Shown here piece after piece: positions 28,574 to 38,283 of a DNA stretch of 64,000 nucleotides. The stretch is from a virus: the IMG/VR virus record IMGVR_UViG_3300032236_001391, positions 1 through 64,000 of that record; one strand, written 5' to 3'. Made by a program: the position numbers and the translations under genes. The stretch's first letter is position 1. The number at the start of each line of letters is the position of its first letter. The notes under the pieces were generated by a model. That model ran no database searches. It had not been told where the DNA came from and worked only from the letters and a program-made list of their open reading frames with translations.

Positions 28574-28765
28574 ATGACACAAGAAGAAATAAATAGTAAA
28601 ATTGAAAATTATCAAATACGACTCGAGGATTATCGATCTCAATTAGAATTGTTATCTAAAAGCGATGATATAATAAATGATTCGATACAAAATAAATTCG
28701 ATCTTATTATGAAAGAAATAGAATTAATAACAAGTGAATTAGAATCTTTAATAGAGTTAATATAA
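28574..28765 (+). CDS. Small coiled-coil protein
   Basis: 63 aa, nearly all helical with heptad-like spacing of Ile and Leu (YQIRLEDYRSQLELLSK, LIMKEIELITSELESLIEL). It begins 2 nt after the gp62-like stop and overlaps the nuclease start by 1 nt, so it is tightly coupled. Function unknown; it may be a partner of the nuclease downstream. Confidence 0.6.
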   Translation: MTQEEINSKIENYQIRLEDYRSQLELLSKSDDIINDSIQNKFDLIMKEIELITSELESLIELI

Positions 28766-29703
28766 TGAAAACAGCAATATCTATATCTGAAAAACTGTTA
28801 AATAAAATAAAAACTGAGAAAAGGGCAGATCAAAGAAACATATCCTTTTCTCAGTTTTCTGTTTATGAATCATGCCCGTATAGATGGTACCTCACATATG
28901 CTAAAGGTAATTATTTATTTTCCGGTAGTATTCATACTGTATTTGGTACCGCCATACACGAAGCTGTTCAACAATATCTAACTTTATTATTCAATGATTC
29001 TGTAAAAGCTTCGGAAGAATTTGATATGATTGAATTATTTGAGAGAAGATTCAAAGAAGAATACATAAAAGAACTCGAAAGTAACAACGGAGTTCATTTC
29101 TCTAGTAAACAAGAGATGCAAGAATTCTATGAAGATGGTATAGAGATATTGAAATATATAAAGAAGAAAAGAAAAATTCTGTTTGATCATAATGATTATG
29201 AGTTGCTAGGTATGGAAATACCTATTAACACTGAAATAAAAGACGGTACAGACACTTTTATATTCAATGGATATATAGACATGGTTTATAGAGATAAACG
29301 CGAAGGAACGGTCTATATTGAAGATTTTAAGACATCAACTAAAGGATGGTCTAAATATGAGAAATCAGATGATACAAAACAATCTCAGATACTTTTATAC
29401 AAGAATTATTTTGCCAAACAATTTGGCGTTGATCCAGAAAAAATTATTCCTAAATTTAGAATACTAAAGAGAAAATTATGGGAAGATTCCGCTTTCCCGC
29501 AATCTAGAGTACAAATCCATGAGCCAGCCAATGGTAAAGCTAAAGTACATCAAGCTGTTCAAAGATTAGTTAATTTTATAGATGAATGCTATAGTTCAGA
29601 TGGTAGTCCTAAAGATAAACCTTATTTGAAGAAAGCTTCTGTTAATAATTGTAGATTTTGCCCATTTAGTGATAAACCGGAGTTGTGTAATAAAAAAGTT
29701 TAA
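28765..29703 (+). CDS. PD-(D/E)XK nuclease with probable Fe-S cluster (Cas4/RecB-like)
   Basis: 312 aa. Motifs follow the RecB/AddB order: a first Cys in SVYESCPYRWYL, GTAIHEAVQQYL, NGYIDMVYR, EDFKTSTK (catalytic D/E-x-K) and KQSQILLYKNYF (QxxxY). Three more Cys close the protein (NNCRFCPFSDKPELCNKK), so four Cys likely hold a 4Fe-4S cluster as in AddB and Cas4. It probably acts as an exonuclease in phage recombination or host DNA degradation. It is the last gene of the replication block. Confidence 0.85.
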   Translation: MKTAISISEKLLNKIKTEKRADQRNISFSQFSVYESCPYRWYLTYAKGNYLFSGSIHTVFGTAIHEAVQQYLTLLFNDSVKASEEFDMIELFERRFKEEYIKELESNNGVHFSSKQEMQEFYEDGIEILKYIKKKRKILFDHNDYELLGMEIPINTEIKDGTDTFIFNGYIDMVYRDKREGTVYIEDFKTSTKGWSKYEKSDDTKQSQILLYKNYFAKQFGVDPEKIIPKFRILKRKLWEDSAFPQSRVQIHEPANGKAKVHQAVQRLVNFIDECYSSDGSPKDKPYLKKASVNNCRFCPFSDKPELCNKKV

Positions 29704-29744
29704 AAAATTATATATACTTATATATTTTTTATCCGATTCGTATA

Positions 29745-29754
29745 TATTTATATA
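29745..29754 (+). promoter_or_regulatory. TATTTATATA element upstream of the RHH gene
   Basis: A copy of the recurrent element, 23 nt before ATG 29778, in an AT-rich intergenic stretch with several near-repeats of TATATA. Confidence 0.35.
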
Positions 29755-29777
29755 TACATTTTATAAAACAATAAATT

Positions 29778-29975
29778 ATGAAAAATGATAATTTAAAACT
29801 AACCTCGGTAAAAGTCCACGAAGATTTGGCTGAAAATTTTAAAATAGAGTCAGTCAGAACCGGTATTACTTTACAAAAACTTGTTAATAGAACTATACAT
29901 ATGTTCTTAACTAATAGCGAGTTTAAATATAAAGTATTGACTTACAACAATTTAGCTACTAGCGGTAGTATTTAA
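29778..29975 (+). CDS. Ribbon-helix-helix DNA-binding protein
   Basis: 65 aa. LTSVKVHEDLAENFKIESVR is followed by TGITLQKLVNRTIHMFL, the strand-helix-turn-helix pattern of Arc/MetJ-type regulators. It is probably a dimeric transcription factor of the following glycosyltransferase block or of itself. The upstream leader is rich in TATATA tracts that could be its operator. Confidence 0.65.
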   Translation: MKNDNLKLTSVKVHEDLAENFKIESVRTGITLQKLVNRTIHMFLTNSEFKYKVLTYNNLATSGSI

Positions 29976-29986
29976 AAAAATTAATT

Positions 29987-30310
29987 ATGAAAAAAATATT
30001 GCAAAAAATTGCATTATTCATATTGGGTATGAAGCATGCATATACAAGCACAACAAACGAAGGGGATGTTATAATAATGACAACATATTCTTTATCTATA
30101 TTCACCCAATCCGTAATTAGCAATGGATTAAAAAATGAAAATTTTGAATTTAAAATAAATGAAGTGTTTTTAAAAACATTAAATGAACATAAAGGTACTG
30201 TAGAAGACGGAAAATGTTTTCTAGCAGCTGATCAATTTGTATTAGGAATTAATAAAGACGGAAAAATAAAACCTATTATAGATTGTAAAACCGAAAAACA
30301 AAGTACATAG
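29987..30310 (+). CDS. Hypothetical protein
   Basis: 107 aa. The first 15 residues (KKILQKIALFILGM) are hydrophobic but weak for a signal peptide. The rest is mixed with Asn/Lys-rich turns and a strand-rich end (FVLGINKDGKIKPIIDC). It lies 11 nt after the RHH gene. No family recognised. Confidence 0.5.
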   Translation: MKKILQKIALFILGMKHAYTSTTNEGDVIIMTTYSLSIFTQSVISNGLKNENFEFKINEVFLKTLNEHKGTVEDGKCFLAADQFVLGINKDGKIKPIIDCKTEKQST

Positions 30311-30335
30311 GATTAAATAAAAACAAAACAACGTT

Positions 30336-31784
30336 ATGAATCAAAAGGAAGGTTACATTGAGCGCAGCCAGCGCAAGAAAATTTTATTGCTCGGAGATGA
30401 TATTAGATTCTTTTCAGGTATTGCGACAATCGCAAGAGAGATAGTTGTAGGTACTGCACATAGATACAATTATGCCGTGATCGGCGGGGCGATAAATCAT
30501 CCAGATAAAGGAAAAAGATTAGATTTATGTGAATCCACAAATCAAGTAGCTAAGATAAAAGATGCAGAAGTTTATTTATATCCTACTGACGGATACGGAA
30601 ATCCGGATATGATAAGGAATATGATAAAATATGAAAAACCAGATGCTATATTTTTCATTACTGACCCTAGATATTATACGTGGTTATTTGAAATTGAGCA
30701 CGAAATAAGAAGTAAAATCCCAATGATCTATCTACAGATATGGGATTGTGAGCCGGCTCCATTGTATAATATTAATTATTACAGAAGTTGTGATGCATTG
30801 TTAGCTATTTCCAAACAAACAAAAATCTTAAATGAAGTAATACTAGGAGAAGAAGCTAAATCTAAGATTATAAAATATGTACCTCACGGTATCAATCAGG
30901 AATATTTCTATCCTATAGAAAAAGATAGCGTTGAATATGATTCAGTAAAACAAGTTAAGACTGCTTTATTCGGTAATAAGGAATACGATTTTGTCATTTT
31001 ATTCAATAGTAGGAATATAAGAAGGAAATCTATACCTGATACTATTTTATCCTTTAAACATTTTATAGATGGTTTACCTAAAGAGAAAGCCGATAAATGT
31101 TGCTTGCTTCTACATACACAAAGATTAGATGAAAATGGAACCGATTTACCTGCAGTTATAGAACTTTTATTAGGGGAAAGGAAAGATCAAGTTGTTTTTT
31201 CTAATCCGGGTAGTGTTACCAACTACATGAATGTCTTATATAATATTTCAGATGCGACTATATTACTAAGTAGCAATGAAGGTTGGGGATTATCTATAAC
31301 TGAAGCTATGATGGCCGGAAAGATGATTATAGCTAATGTAACTGGGGGTATGCAGGATCAAATGAGATTTGTGGACGAAAATGGAAAATGGATTGAATTT
31401 GACGAATCTTTTTGCACCAATCATTTAGCTAAATACAAAGAATGCGGTGAATGGGCAATACCGGTATTCCCTTCTAATATTAGTATACAAGGAAGTATTC
31501 CTACTCCATATATTTTCGATGATAGAGTCGATTTCAGAGATGCGGCTAAAGCATTAAGAGAATTACATGATATGCCTGAAGAAGAAAGAGAAAGGAGAGG
31601 TAAATTGGCTAGGGAATGGGTATTATCAGAAGAATCTGGTATGAGCGCAATTAAAATGTGTGATAATGTTATTCAAGCAGTTGATGAAACAATAGATACC
31701 TTTAAGCCAAGAAAAAGATTTGAAATATATAAAATAGAGGAAAGACCTTTAAAAACATTAAAATTTCCTGTATCTTTGCCTTAA
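30336..31784 (+). CDS. Glycosyltransferase, GT4-like (GT-B fold)
   Basis: 482 aa. The N-terminal Rossmann half starts KKILLLGDDIRFFSGIATIA. The C-terminal half has the donor-binding region LLSSNEGWGLSITEAMMAGK, the GT4 E-x7-E-type signature, with KYVPHGINQEYF in between. It probably transfers a nucleotide-sugar residue to phage DNA, a virion protein or a host surface glycan. First of at least six transferases in the next 11 kb, which suggests multi-step glycan synthesis. Confidence 0.8.
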   Translation: MNQKEGYIERSQRKKILLLGDDIRFFSGIATIAREIVVGTAHRYNYAVIGGAINHPDKGKRLDLCESTNQVAKIKDAEVYLYPTDGYGNPDMIRNMIKYEKPDAIFFITDPRYYTWLFEIEHEIRSKIPMIYLQIWDCEPAPLYNINYYRSCDALLAISKQTKILNEVILGEEAKSKIIKYVPHGINQEYFYPIEKDSVEYDSVKQVKTALFGNKEYDFVILFNSRNIRRKSIPDTILSFKHFIDGLPKEKADKCCLLLHTQRLDENGTDLPAVIELLLGERKDQVVFSNPGSVTNYMNVLYNISDATILLSSNEGWGLSITEAMMAGKMIIANVTGGMQDQMRFVDENGKWIEFDESFCTNHLAKYKECGEWAIPVFPSNISIQGSIPTPYIFDDRVDFRDAAKALRELHDMPEEERERRGKLAREWVLSEESGMSAIKMCDNVIQAVDETIDTFKPRKRFEIYKIEERPLKTLKFPVSLP

Positions 31785-31820
31785 TTAATTTTATCTTCTT
31801 TAATACAAATAATTTAAAAA

Positions 31821-33137
31821 ATGAGTAATACAAAATTAAAGTGTATCTTTTCTTGCCCGATAGATACCTTCAGCGGTTATGGTAGCAGGGCTAGAGACTT
31901 TGCTAAATCATTGATAAAAGTGAAAGGTGATGAGTGGGACATTAAGTTTATGTCCCAAAGATGGGGTAACTGTCCATTTGGAGCATTGGATGAGAATGAT
32001 CCAGAAGAGAAAGATATATTGGATAGAATATTACCTCCGGGTAATATACCATATCAACCAGATATATGGTTACAACATTCAGTATCTAATGAATTTTATC
32101 CAATAGGTAAAGTAAATATAGGTATATCAGCTCTTACAGAATCAACTATTCTTCCTGGAGAAATGTTGGAAGGATTAAATAGAATGCATTTTAATATTGT
32201 TTCTTCTGAATACGTAAAAGCAACTGCTGCTAATACCGGTTATCAAAAAGAAGAAAATGGTAAAACAGTAAAAGTTAGTTTGAATAGACCGGTAGAAGTA
32301 TTGTTTGAAGGTGTTAATACTAATATTTTCAAGAGATTAAAAGAATCAACATTTGATTTATCAATGGTAAAAGAAGAATTCTGTTTCTTAACGGTTGCTC
32401 ACTGGTTACAGGGGGATCAAGGAGAAGATAGAAAACAACTTACAACTCTTATTAAATCTTTCTTAGAAGCTTTTAAAGGAAAGAAATCTAAACCTGCTTT
32501 GATATTAAAAACTAGTTTAGCTGGATTTAGTATCATCGAAAGAGAAATGATTTTGGATAGAATCGATGCCATAAGAAAATCAGTCGATGGTGATTTACCT
32601 AACATCTATTTTTTATACGGTGAATTGACAAATGAAGAGATGAATGAATTGTACAATCATCCAAAAATAAAAGCATTTGCTTTAGTGGGTAATGAAGGAT
32701 TTGGAAGACCGTATTTAGAATTTTCAGCAGCTACAAGCAAACCAATAATCTCTTCTCCCTTCAGCGGACACATGGATTTCTTACACGGTGATTTTAACGT
32801 ATTTGTTTCAGGTAAAATAGATCAAGTACACCCTTCTGCTGTTAATAATTTTATAATTAAAGAATCTTCTTGGTTTAAGGCTGATCCATTATCTGTTTCT
32901 AAAACATTAGAAGAAGTACATAAAAATTATAATAAGTATGTAGAGATGGGTAAAAGACAAGGTCATATATCTAGAACTGATTTTAGCTTAGATAAAATGA
33001 CTGAGAAGCTAGCGATTATCTTAGAAAAAAATATGCCTAAAATGAGTAGACCAGTCGCTATTTCATTACCTAAATTGAAAACTTTCACACCAGATAAATC
33101 TATAGACGAAATAGAATATTTGGAAGAAATAAAATAA
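31821..33137 (+). CDS. Glycosyltransferase, GT4-like (GT-B fold)
   Basis: 438 aa. CIFSCPIDTFSGYGSRARDF is a GT-B N-terminal nucleotide-binding start, and FALVGNEGFGRPYLEFSAATS supplies the C-terminal donor site. It has the same general architecture as the preceding transferase but low identity by eye. It lies 36 nt downstream in the same operon. Substrate unknown. Confidence 0.75.
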   Translation: MSNTKLKCIFSCPIDTFSGYGSRARDFAKSLIKVKGDEWDIKFMSQRWGNCPFGALDENDPEEKDILDRILPPGNIPYQPDIWLQHSVSNEFYPIGKVNIGISALTESTILPGEMLEGLNRMHFNIVSSEYVKATAANTGYQKEENGKTVKVSLNRPVEVLFEGVNTNIFKRLKESTFDLSMVKEEFCFLTVAHWLQGDQGEDRKQLTTLIKSFLEAFKGKKSKPALILKTSLAGFSIIEREMILDRIDAIRKSVDGDLPNIYFLYGELTNEEMNELYNHPKIKAFALVGNEGFGRPYLEFSAATSKPIISSPFSGHMDFLHGDFNVFVSGKIDQVHPSAVNNFIIKESSWFKADPLSVSKTLEEVHKNYNKYVEMGKRQGHISRTDFSLDKMTEKLAIILEKNMPKMSRPVAISLPKLKTFTPDKSIDEIEYLEEIK

Positions 33138-33150
33138 TTTATTAAATTTG
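33119..33150 (+). promoter_or_regulatory. Bacteroidota-type promoter
   Basis: TTTG (33119-33122), 20-nt spacer, TAAATTTG (33143-33150), overlapping the end of the preceding gene and 4 nt before ATG 33155. Confidence 0.55.
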
Positions 33151-33154
33151 CATT

Positions 33155-33340
33155 ATGACAGACAGAGAACTTATAATTTGGATAAAAGGGTTGGTAGACG
33201 GTATACAGGATGAACAAGTACCCGATAAAAATCAATGGGATATTTTAAAAAAAACTGTTAAAGATCACGTTTCTAAATCAAAAGATTTAAATAGTTGGTA
33301 TTCAAATAATACTTCAGGTAAACATATAATAATAGATTAA
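33155..33340 (+). CDS. Small hypothetical protein
   Basis: 61 aa. It is mainly helical at the start (ELIIWIKGLVDGIQDE), then contains DKNQWDILKKTVKDHV and a polar tail. The aromatic/acidic pattern resembles small phage proteins of unknown role. It starts the transcript from the promoter at 33119 and ends 1 nt before the next gene. Confidence 0.55.
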   Translation: MTDRELIIWIKGLVDGIQDEQVPDKNQWDILKKTVKDHVSKSKDLNSWYSNNTSGKHIIID

Positions 33341-33341
33341 T

Positions 33342-33785
33342 ATGAAAGATCAATTAACTGCATGTCGTAAATGCGGAAGTCCATTATGTTACGAAAGGCA
33401 CCTAGATAATATCATTTCATGGGATTGTCTTCAATGTGGATTTACAACTAACACATTACTTTTAGAAAATACAGAAGCTGTCATTGGTTACGAATCTGTG
33501 CTTCCTTCTTTATTTAAAGATATTAAATTTATAGATAACGAAGGCTTTGTTTGGTATCCTACAACTGTTACAAAAGAAGGTGTAGGTATTGTATTTCCTG
33601 ACGGTTCTTCCAAAGAAAATTGGAAATGGGCCTTTGCTCCTCATGTACCGGTATCAGAACAAGAGAAAGAAAAGTTTAAAAAGAAAGATGGAACTTATCA
33701 TAAATTTAAAACTAATATGAAACAAGTTTTACATTTCGATCAACAGTATTTTTCACAAGCTTTAGAAGCTGCTGGATTAATTTAA
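33342..33785 (+). CDS. Zinc-ribbon protein of unknown function
   Basis: 147 aa. An N-terminal ribbon CRKCGSPLCYERHL...WDCLQCGFTTNT has two CxxC knuckles. The rest is a compact domain with DGSSKENWKWAFAPHVPV and a C-terminal helix (QQYFSQALEAAGLI). The family is familiar in outline from large phages but has no function I can name. Confidence 0.6.
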   Translation: MKDQLTACRKCGSPLCYERHLDNIISWDCLQCGFTTNTLLLENTEAVIGYESVLPSLFKDIKFIDNEGFVWYPTTVTKEGVGIVFPDGSSKENWKWAFAPHVPVSEQEKEKFKKKDGTYHKFKTNMKQVLHFDQQYFSQALEAAGLI

Positions 33786-33795
33786 AAAATATAAT

Positions 33796-34422
33796 ATGGT
33801 TAGTGTATCTTATTGTATAACTACTCACAATGAAGGTTCTGTTTATCTAGAACCTTTATTATTCAAATTAACAAAGAATCTTTCAGACGAAGATGAAATC
33901 ATTGTTGTAGACGATTTTTCAGATGAATCTACCACATTATCTGTTTTGGATAAGTATAAAGATAAAATAAAACTATTCAAGCATAAACTAGATGGTGATT
34001 TTGCTGCGCATAAAAATTTTGCTAAAAACCAATGTACTAAGCAATATATATTTTTTATAGACGGTGATGAAAATTTTCATGATAATTTACTTGGAACTCT
34101 AAAAGAGATATTGATTAATAATCAAACGATAGATTTATTTCTTGTTCCTAGAGTTAATGTGGTTCCCGGTTTAACTAAAGAACATATTGATAAATGGGGA
34201 TGGAGAGTCGATTCTAGGAACTATATTAATTATCCTGATTATCAAACTAGAATAGTAATAAATAGCCCTAATATAAGATGGGAGGGTAAAGTTCACGAAA
34301 GACTAGTAGGCCACGAAACACACGCCTCCTTGCCGGATGAAACGCAGGATTACTGTCTTTTACATGTAAAGGCATTAAAACGACAAGAAGATCAAAATGC
34401 ATTTTACCAAACTTTACTATAA
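33796..34422 (+). CDS. Glycosyltransferase family 2 (GT-A fold)
   Basis: 208 aa. VSYCITTHNEGSVYLEPLL and IIVVDDFSDES form the nucleotide-binding start, and FFIDGDENFHDN has the DxD metal motif. WEGKVHERL is the typical acceptor-side segment near the C-terminus. It is short but complete for a GT2 core. Its stop overlaps the next start (TAATG). Confidence 0.82.
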   Translation: MVSVSYCITTHNEGSVYLEPLLFKLTKNLSDEDEIIVVDDFSDESTTLSVLDKYKDKIKLFKHKLDGDFAAHKNFAKNQCTKQYIFFIDGDENFHDNLLGTLKEILINNQTIDLFLVPRVNVVPGLTKEHIDKWGWRVDSRNYINYPDYQTRIVINSPNIRWEGKVHERLVGHETHASLPDETQDYCLLHVKALKRQEDQNAFYQTLL

Positions 34423-35345
34423 TGAATATAATATTTCATAGCAACCAACTCGGGATTCGAGGAACAGAAGTAGCATTATATGATATGGCTCATTACAATG
34501 AAACCATACTGGGTAATACTTCTTATATAACATATCCTGCAAATAGCGATCTAACTTCATTTGATAAATTTAATAATAGATTTAAAGATAGAATGCTTCC
34601 ATATGAAGATTTTAGTTCTTTAGAAGAGGTTTGTAATCGATTGGGTATAACTCACTCATATATAATCAAAGCAGGTTATAATGACGGGAAATTAATCTCA
34701 GGAGTAAAGAATTTTGTTCATGCTGTTTTTGATGGATCACAACCACACGGTGAGTGCTACATGGCCATAAGCGAATGGTTAGGAAAAAGATATAACATAG
34801 ATTATCTACCACATAATGTAAGTCTCCCTAATGTAAAAGAGGATTATAGAGAATTTCTAAACATACCAAAAGAAGCGGTTGTTTTTGGCAGATACGGTGG
34901 TTATGAACAGTTTGATGTGCCTTATTTACCGGAAGCCATATTTAATGCAGCACAACAAGGTAAATATTTTCTTTTGATGAATACAAAAGAATTACCATAC
35001 CCTCATCCTAATATAATTTATTTAGAAGGCACCACTGATGTAGATAGCAAAACAGCATTTATAAATACATGCGATGCTATGATTCACGGAAGAACTGATG
35101 GGGAAAGTTTTGGGTTAGCTGTATGTGAATTTTTACATCAGAATAAACCAGTTATAACAAATATAGAATGCAGAGATAGACATCATATTTCTCTTATGAA
35201 AGAGAAGGGATTTTATTATAATAGCTCTAGTGAGCTTTATGCTATTTTATTTTCATTTGAAAAGAAAAATTATGATGTTAAACAATTGGTAAATCAATTT
35301 TCACCAGAGATAGTTATGAAAAAATTTAAAAATATATTTTTATGA
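34422..35345 (+). CDS. Glycosyltransferase, GT-B-like
   Basis: 307 aa. It begins IIFHSNQLGIRGTEVALYDM, a GT-B start, and keeps the donor-site stretch MIHGRTDGESFGLAVCEFL. It is shorter than typical GT4 enzymes and may lack part of the N-terminal half. It overlaps the previous gene by 1 nt and the following methyltransferase by 4 nt. Confidence 0.7.
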   Translation: MNIIFHSNQLGIRGTEVALYDMAHYNETILGNTSYITYPANSDLTSFDKFNNRFKDRMLPYEDFSSLEEVCNRLGITHSYIIKAGYNDGKLISGVKNFVHAVFDGSQPHGECYMAISEWLGKRYNIDYLPHNVSLPNVKEDYREFLNIPKEAVVFGRYGGYEQFDVPYLPEAIFNAAQQGKYFLLMNTKELPYPHPNIIYLEGTTDVDSKTAFINTCDAMIHGRTDGESFGLAVCEFLHQNKPVITNIECRDRHHISLMKEKGFYYNSSSELYAILFSFEKKNYDVKQLVNQFSPEIVMKKFKNIFL

Positions 35346-35980
35346 GCGATAAAATAAAAAATTGGGAATATTCTTTATTACCCTCGCTTATAAATAATAT
35401 CAATTATATAGTTGATAATATTCCCGAAAATGGTGTTTTCTATGATGTTGGGGCAAATACTGGATTATTATCTCAAATGGTTTTAAATAAAAGACCAGAT
35501 GTTAAATTTTATTTATTTGAACCAATTATGGAATTTTGTCAGTACATGTATGATAAATTTTCTAATAACTCTAATGTAGCGATTATAAACACAGCCTTAA
35601 TGCATGAAAGAGGGGTATTTAAAATATCTAAAGATCATAATAATTTAGGTTACAATACAATTAATTTCATAGAAAATTATGGGATAATAGAAGAAGTTCC
35701 AGTTATGACATTATCCGAAGCGTATAAAGAATTTAATTTACCTGAACCCGATTTTATAAAAGCTGATATAGAACAATCAGAATGTTATTTTATAGATGGG
35801 TGTAAAGAACTTTTTAATAATGGAATACAACCTAGTAAAATATTAATGGAGATTGGAATACCAAATAATCATCATCTTTTTACTAAAGAAAAAGAAATGA
35901 TAGAATATTTGTTTAGCCTGGGATATAAAAGATTTGATTACGATAAATCTCATACATACGATGCAATCTTCGAAAAATAA
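35342..35980 (+). CDS. FkbM-family methyltransferase
   Basis: 212 aa. Motif I is FYDVGANTGLLSQM; FYLFEP and PDFIKADIEQSE are the FkbM-type acidic motifs. The family O-methylates sugars or other small substrates with S-adenosylmethionine. It sits among glycosyltransferases, so a sugar on a phage-made glycan is the likely target. The last 20 nt overlap the next gene. Confidence 0.78.
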   Translation: MSDKIKNWEYSLLPSLINNINYIVDNIPENGVFYDVGANTGLLSQMVLNKRPDVKFYLFEPIMEFCQYMYDKFSNNSNVAIINTALMHERGVFKISKDHNNLGYNTINFIENYGIIEEVPVMTLSEAYKEFNLPEPDFIKADIEQSECYFIDGCKELFNNGIQPSKILMEIGIPNNHHLFTKEKEMIEYLFSLGYKRFDYDKSHTYDAIFEK

Positions 35981-37517
35981 AATAGCATTTATATTTGCAT
36001 ATAGAACATCTGATATTTGGTCTACCCCGTTATCTATAGTAGAAGAATTTAAAAAAAGAGGATGGGAAACAAAAATATATTCTTTGTTTGGAAAAAATGA
36101 TGAATATACTGATGATAATATCAGAAAAATGATTGATTCAGATAATCCAGATATAGTAATGTATATGGATTGGGGAAGATATGATTCTGAATTATTGAAT
36201 AAATCTAATCTCCCTTCAGCATATTGGATTATGGAATCTGGAGACGATCCTCAAAACTACGATAAAAATTCTATTAAAGCTCATAAGTTTGATTTGATAT
36301 TAACTCCTGCTCATGATTCTTATTTGAAATATAAGAATAACGGACACGATGTATTATGGTGGACTCATTTTGCTGATACTAATATACACACCTTATATAT
36401 GGGTTTTGATGATTTACCGCCAGTGAGATCGACTAGAGGTCAGGGTGGTTCTCAATTTATGGATATTTTGTCTTCACTTATTCCGGATAAATTTATTAAT
36501 AAGAATGGATTTACAGGTACTGATTATGGGTATTTTTTAAACAATGGTAAAATAGTATTACAAAATAGCCGATGGAAAGAAATAACTAGAAGGATATTTG
36601 AAGGTATGGCATGTGGTAGAATGATTTTAACCGATAGGCTCCCAGATGAAACTATGATAAGTACTTTATTCACCGAAGGAAAAGATATTGTTTATTATGA
36701 TAATTTTTCTGATTGCATTTCTAAAATAAATTATTATCTTAGTCCTGAGGGGATATATGAAAGAGATACTATAGCTAGTAATGGATATGATAATGTTATA
36801 AAAAATCATACTCAAAAACAAAGAGTTGATGTTATACTTGAAAAATATAATGAATTTAAAATTAAAAAAATGGAAAATCCAAAATTAGCAAAAGGTTTTG
36901 AGCATTTAGCTCAATCTATGCCTACCGGATGGCACTCATCTCATCCTGATTATAAGTTACTCTTTTATAAAGGAGTAGAAGTTTCTCAAGTAACCGGGGC
37001 ATTGCAAGTACTAAATGAAGAATTCTTTTCTCAGTTTGACACAATAATTGAGATAGGTTCTTATTTCGGTGGTTTATCTTTATGGATTAACGATCATAAA
37101 AGACCGGATACAAAATTTATTAGCTATGATATAGACCCTTCAATAAACAGGGTAGCCGCTGCCGGTATTCCTATTGATTTTAGAATAAAAGATTGTTTTT
37201 CAGAAGAAGGTAAAAAAGAAATCATAGATCTTATTCAGCTAAAAGGAAAAACATTATTGGTTTGTGATGGGGGTGCTAAAAATGAAGAATTCAAATTATT
37301 TTCTAAATATTTGAAATATGACGATGTTATAATTCTTCATGATTTTTTAACAGATGATGCTACGTTTAAACGTTTGGGTAACTTTTGGCAATGGCCTTAT
37401 GGTGGAGAATCTCAATACACATCTATCGAATCAGCAATAATTGAAAATAATTTAGATCGAATCTCCAATTATGAAGATTTTGTATCAACATTTTGGGGCG
37501 CATTTGTAAAAAGATAA
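35961..37517 (+). CDS. Fusion of a glycosyltransferase-like domain and a methyltransferase-like domain
   Basis: 518 aa from ATG 35961; a TTG at 35934 gives nine unsupported extra residues. Residues about 1-300 resemble a CgeB/GT-B enzyme (FAYRTSDIWSTPLS, then RRIFEGMACGRMILTDRLPD). The C-terminal 200 residues have a second Rossmann fold: TIIEIGSYFGGLSLWI, FISYDIDP, LLVCDGGAKNEEF and VIILHDF, as in cephalosporin-hydroxylase/CmcI-type methyltransferases. A single chain could add and then methylate a sugar. Confidence 0.7.
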   Translation: MQSSKNKIAFIFAYRTSDIWSTPLSIVEEFKKRGWETKIYSLFGKNDEYTDDNIRKMIDSDNPDIVMYMDWGRYDSELLNKSNLPSAYWIMESGDDPQNYDKNSIKAHKFDLILTPAHDSYLKYKNNGHDVLWWTHFADTNIHTLYMGFDDLPPVRSTRGQGGSQFMDILSSLIPDKFINKNGFTGTDYGYFLNNGKIVLQNSRWKEITRRIFEGMACGRMILTDRLPDETMISTLFTEGKDIVYYDNFSDCISKINYYLSPEGIYERDTIASNGYDNVIKNHTQKQRVDVILEKYNEFKIKKMENPKLAKGFEHLAQSMPTGWHSSHPDYKLLFYKGVEVSQVTGALQVLNEEFFSQFDTIIEIGSYFGGLSLWINDHKRPDTKFISYDIDPSINRVAAAGIPIDFRIKDCFSEEGKKEIIDLIQLKGKTLLVCDGGAKNEEFKLFSKYLKYDDVIILHDFLTDDATFKRLGNFWQWPYGGESQYTSIESAIIENNLDRISNYEDFVSTFWGAFVKR

Positions 37518-37519
37518 AA

Positions 37520-38242
37520 ATGGAAAATATAAGTTTATCAATCGGAATATTGACATGGAAGTCTCATGACACATTATTTAATACATTAAACTCGTATAAA
37601 AATAATGGTCTATTAGATATGACATCAGACGTTAGAATATACGCTCAAGAACTTTCCAGAGAAGATCTTAGTATAGCAGATCATTTTCGTATTAAAAATA
37701 TTATAGGAAGTAAAGAAAATATTGGAATAGGAAAAGCTTTTAATGCACTTATAGATGATGCTAAATACGATCACATCCTCATATTAGAAAATGATTGGGT
37801 ATTATGTGAAAATCCTCACATAACAAAGAAAGTTATATTAGAATCAATGTCCGCAGTTATTTATGATGGAGTTGATTTTATGAGACTAAGACATGTACAA
37901 AACCCAGGTGATCCTTTATACACAAGACAATTTGAAGGAAACGAAATGGCAAGCCCTCAGCATTTATTAGATGCTATTCATTGGCATGGAAAAAATCTAG
38001 CTAATGTATTCCCAGATAAAATATTTGAAGGACCCGGTTATTTATTTACTGATTCAAAATTTGGTAATCATACAAATAATCCTTTTCTTTGCAGTAAGAA
38101 ATTCTATAATGATAATATAAGACCTTATTCCGGAGAAGGTATTCAATTAGAAGGATTAATAAGAGATCAGTGGGTCGATGCTAATTATAAAGTAGCACAT
38201 AGCACAACTGGTTTATTTACACATCATAGGATGGACCGATGA
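37520..38242 (+). CDS. Glycosyltransferase family 2-like
   Basis: 240 aa from ATG 37520, which replaces a start nine codons upstream that lies inside the previous gene. SLSIGILTWKSHDTLFNTL is a GT2 start and HILILENDWVLCE holds the acidic metal site (END in place of a clean DxD). The C-terminal half is aromatic and His-rich (DAIHWHGKN, THHRMDR). It ends the first transferase run before the secreted nuclease. Confidence 0.68.
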   Translation: MENISLSIGILTWKSHDTLFNTLNSYKNNGLLDMTSDVRIYAQELSREDLSIADHFRIKNIIGSKENIGIGKAFNALIDDAKYDHILILENDWVLCENPHITKKVILESMSAVIYDGVDFMRLRHVQNPGDPLYTRQFEGNEMASPQHLLDAIHWHGKNLANVFPDKIFEGPGYLFTDSKFGNHTNNPFLCSKKFYNDNIRPYSGEGIQLEGLIRDQWVDANYKVAHSTTGLFTHHRMDR

Positions 38243-38283
38243 TAAAAAATATATTATAATTTAATAACTAAAAAAAAAACAAG

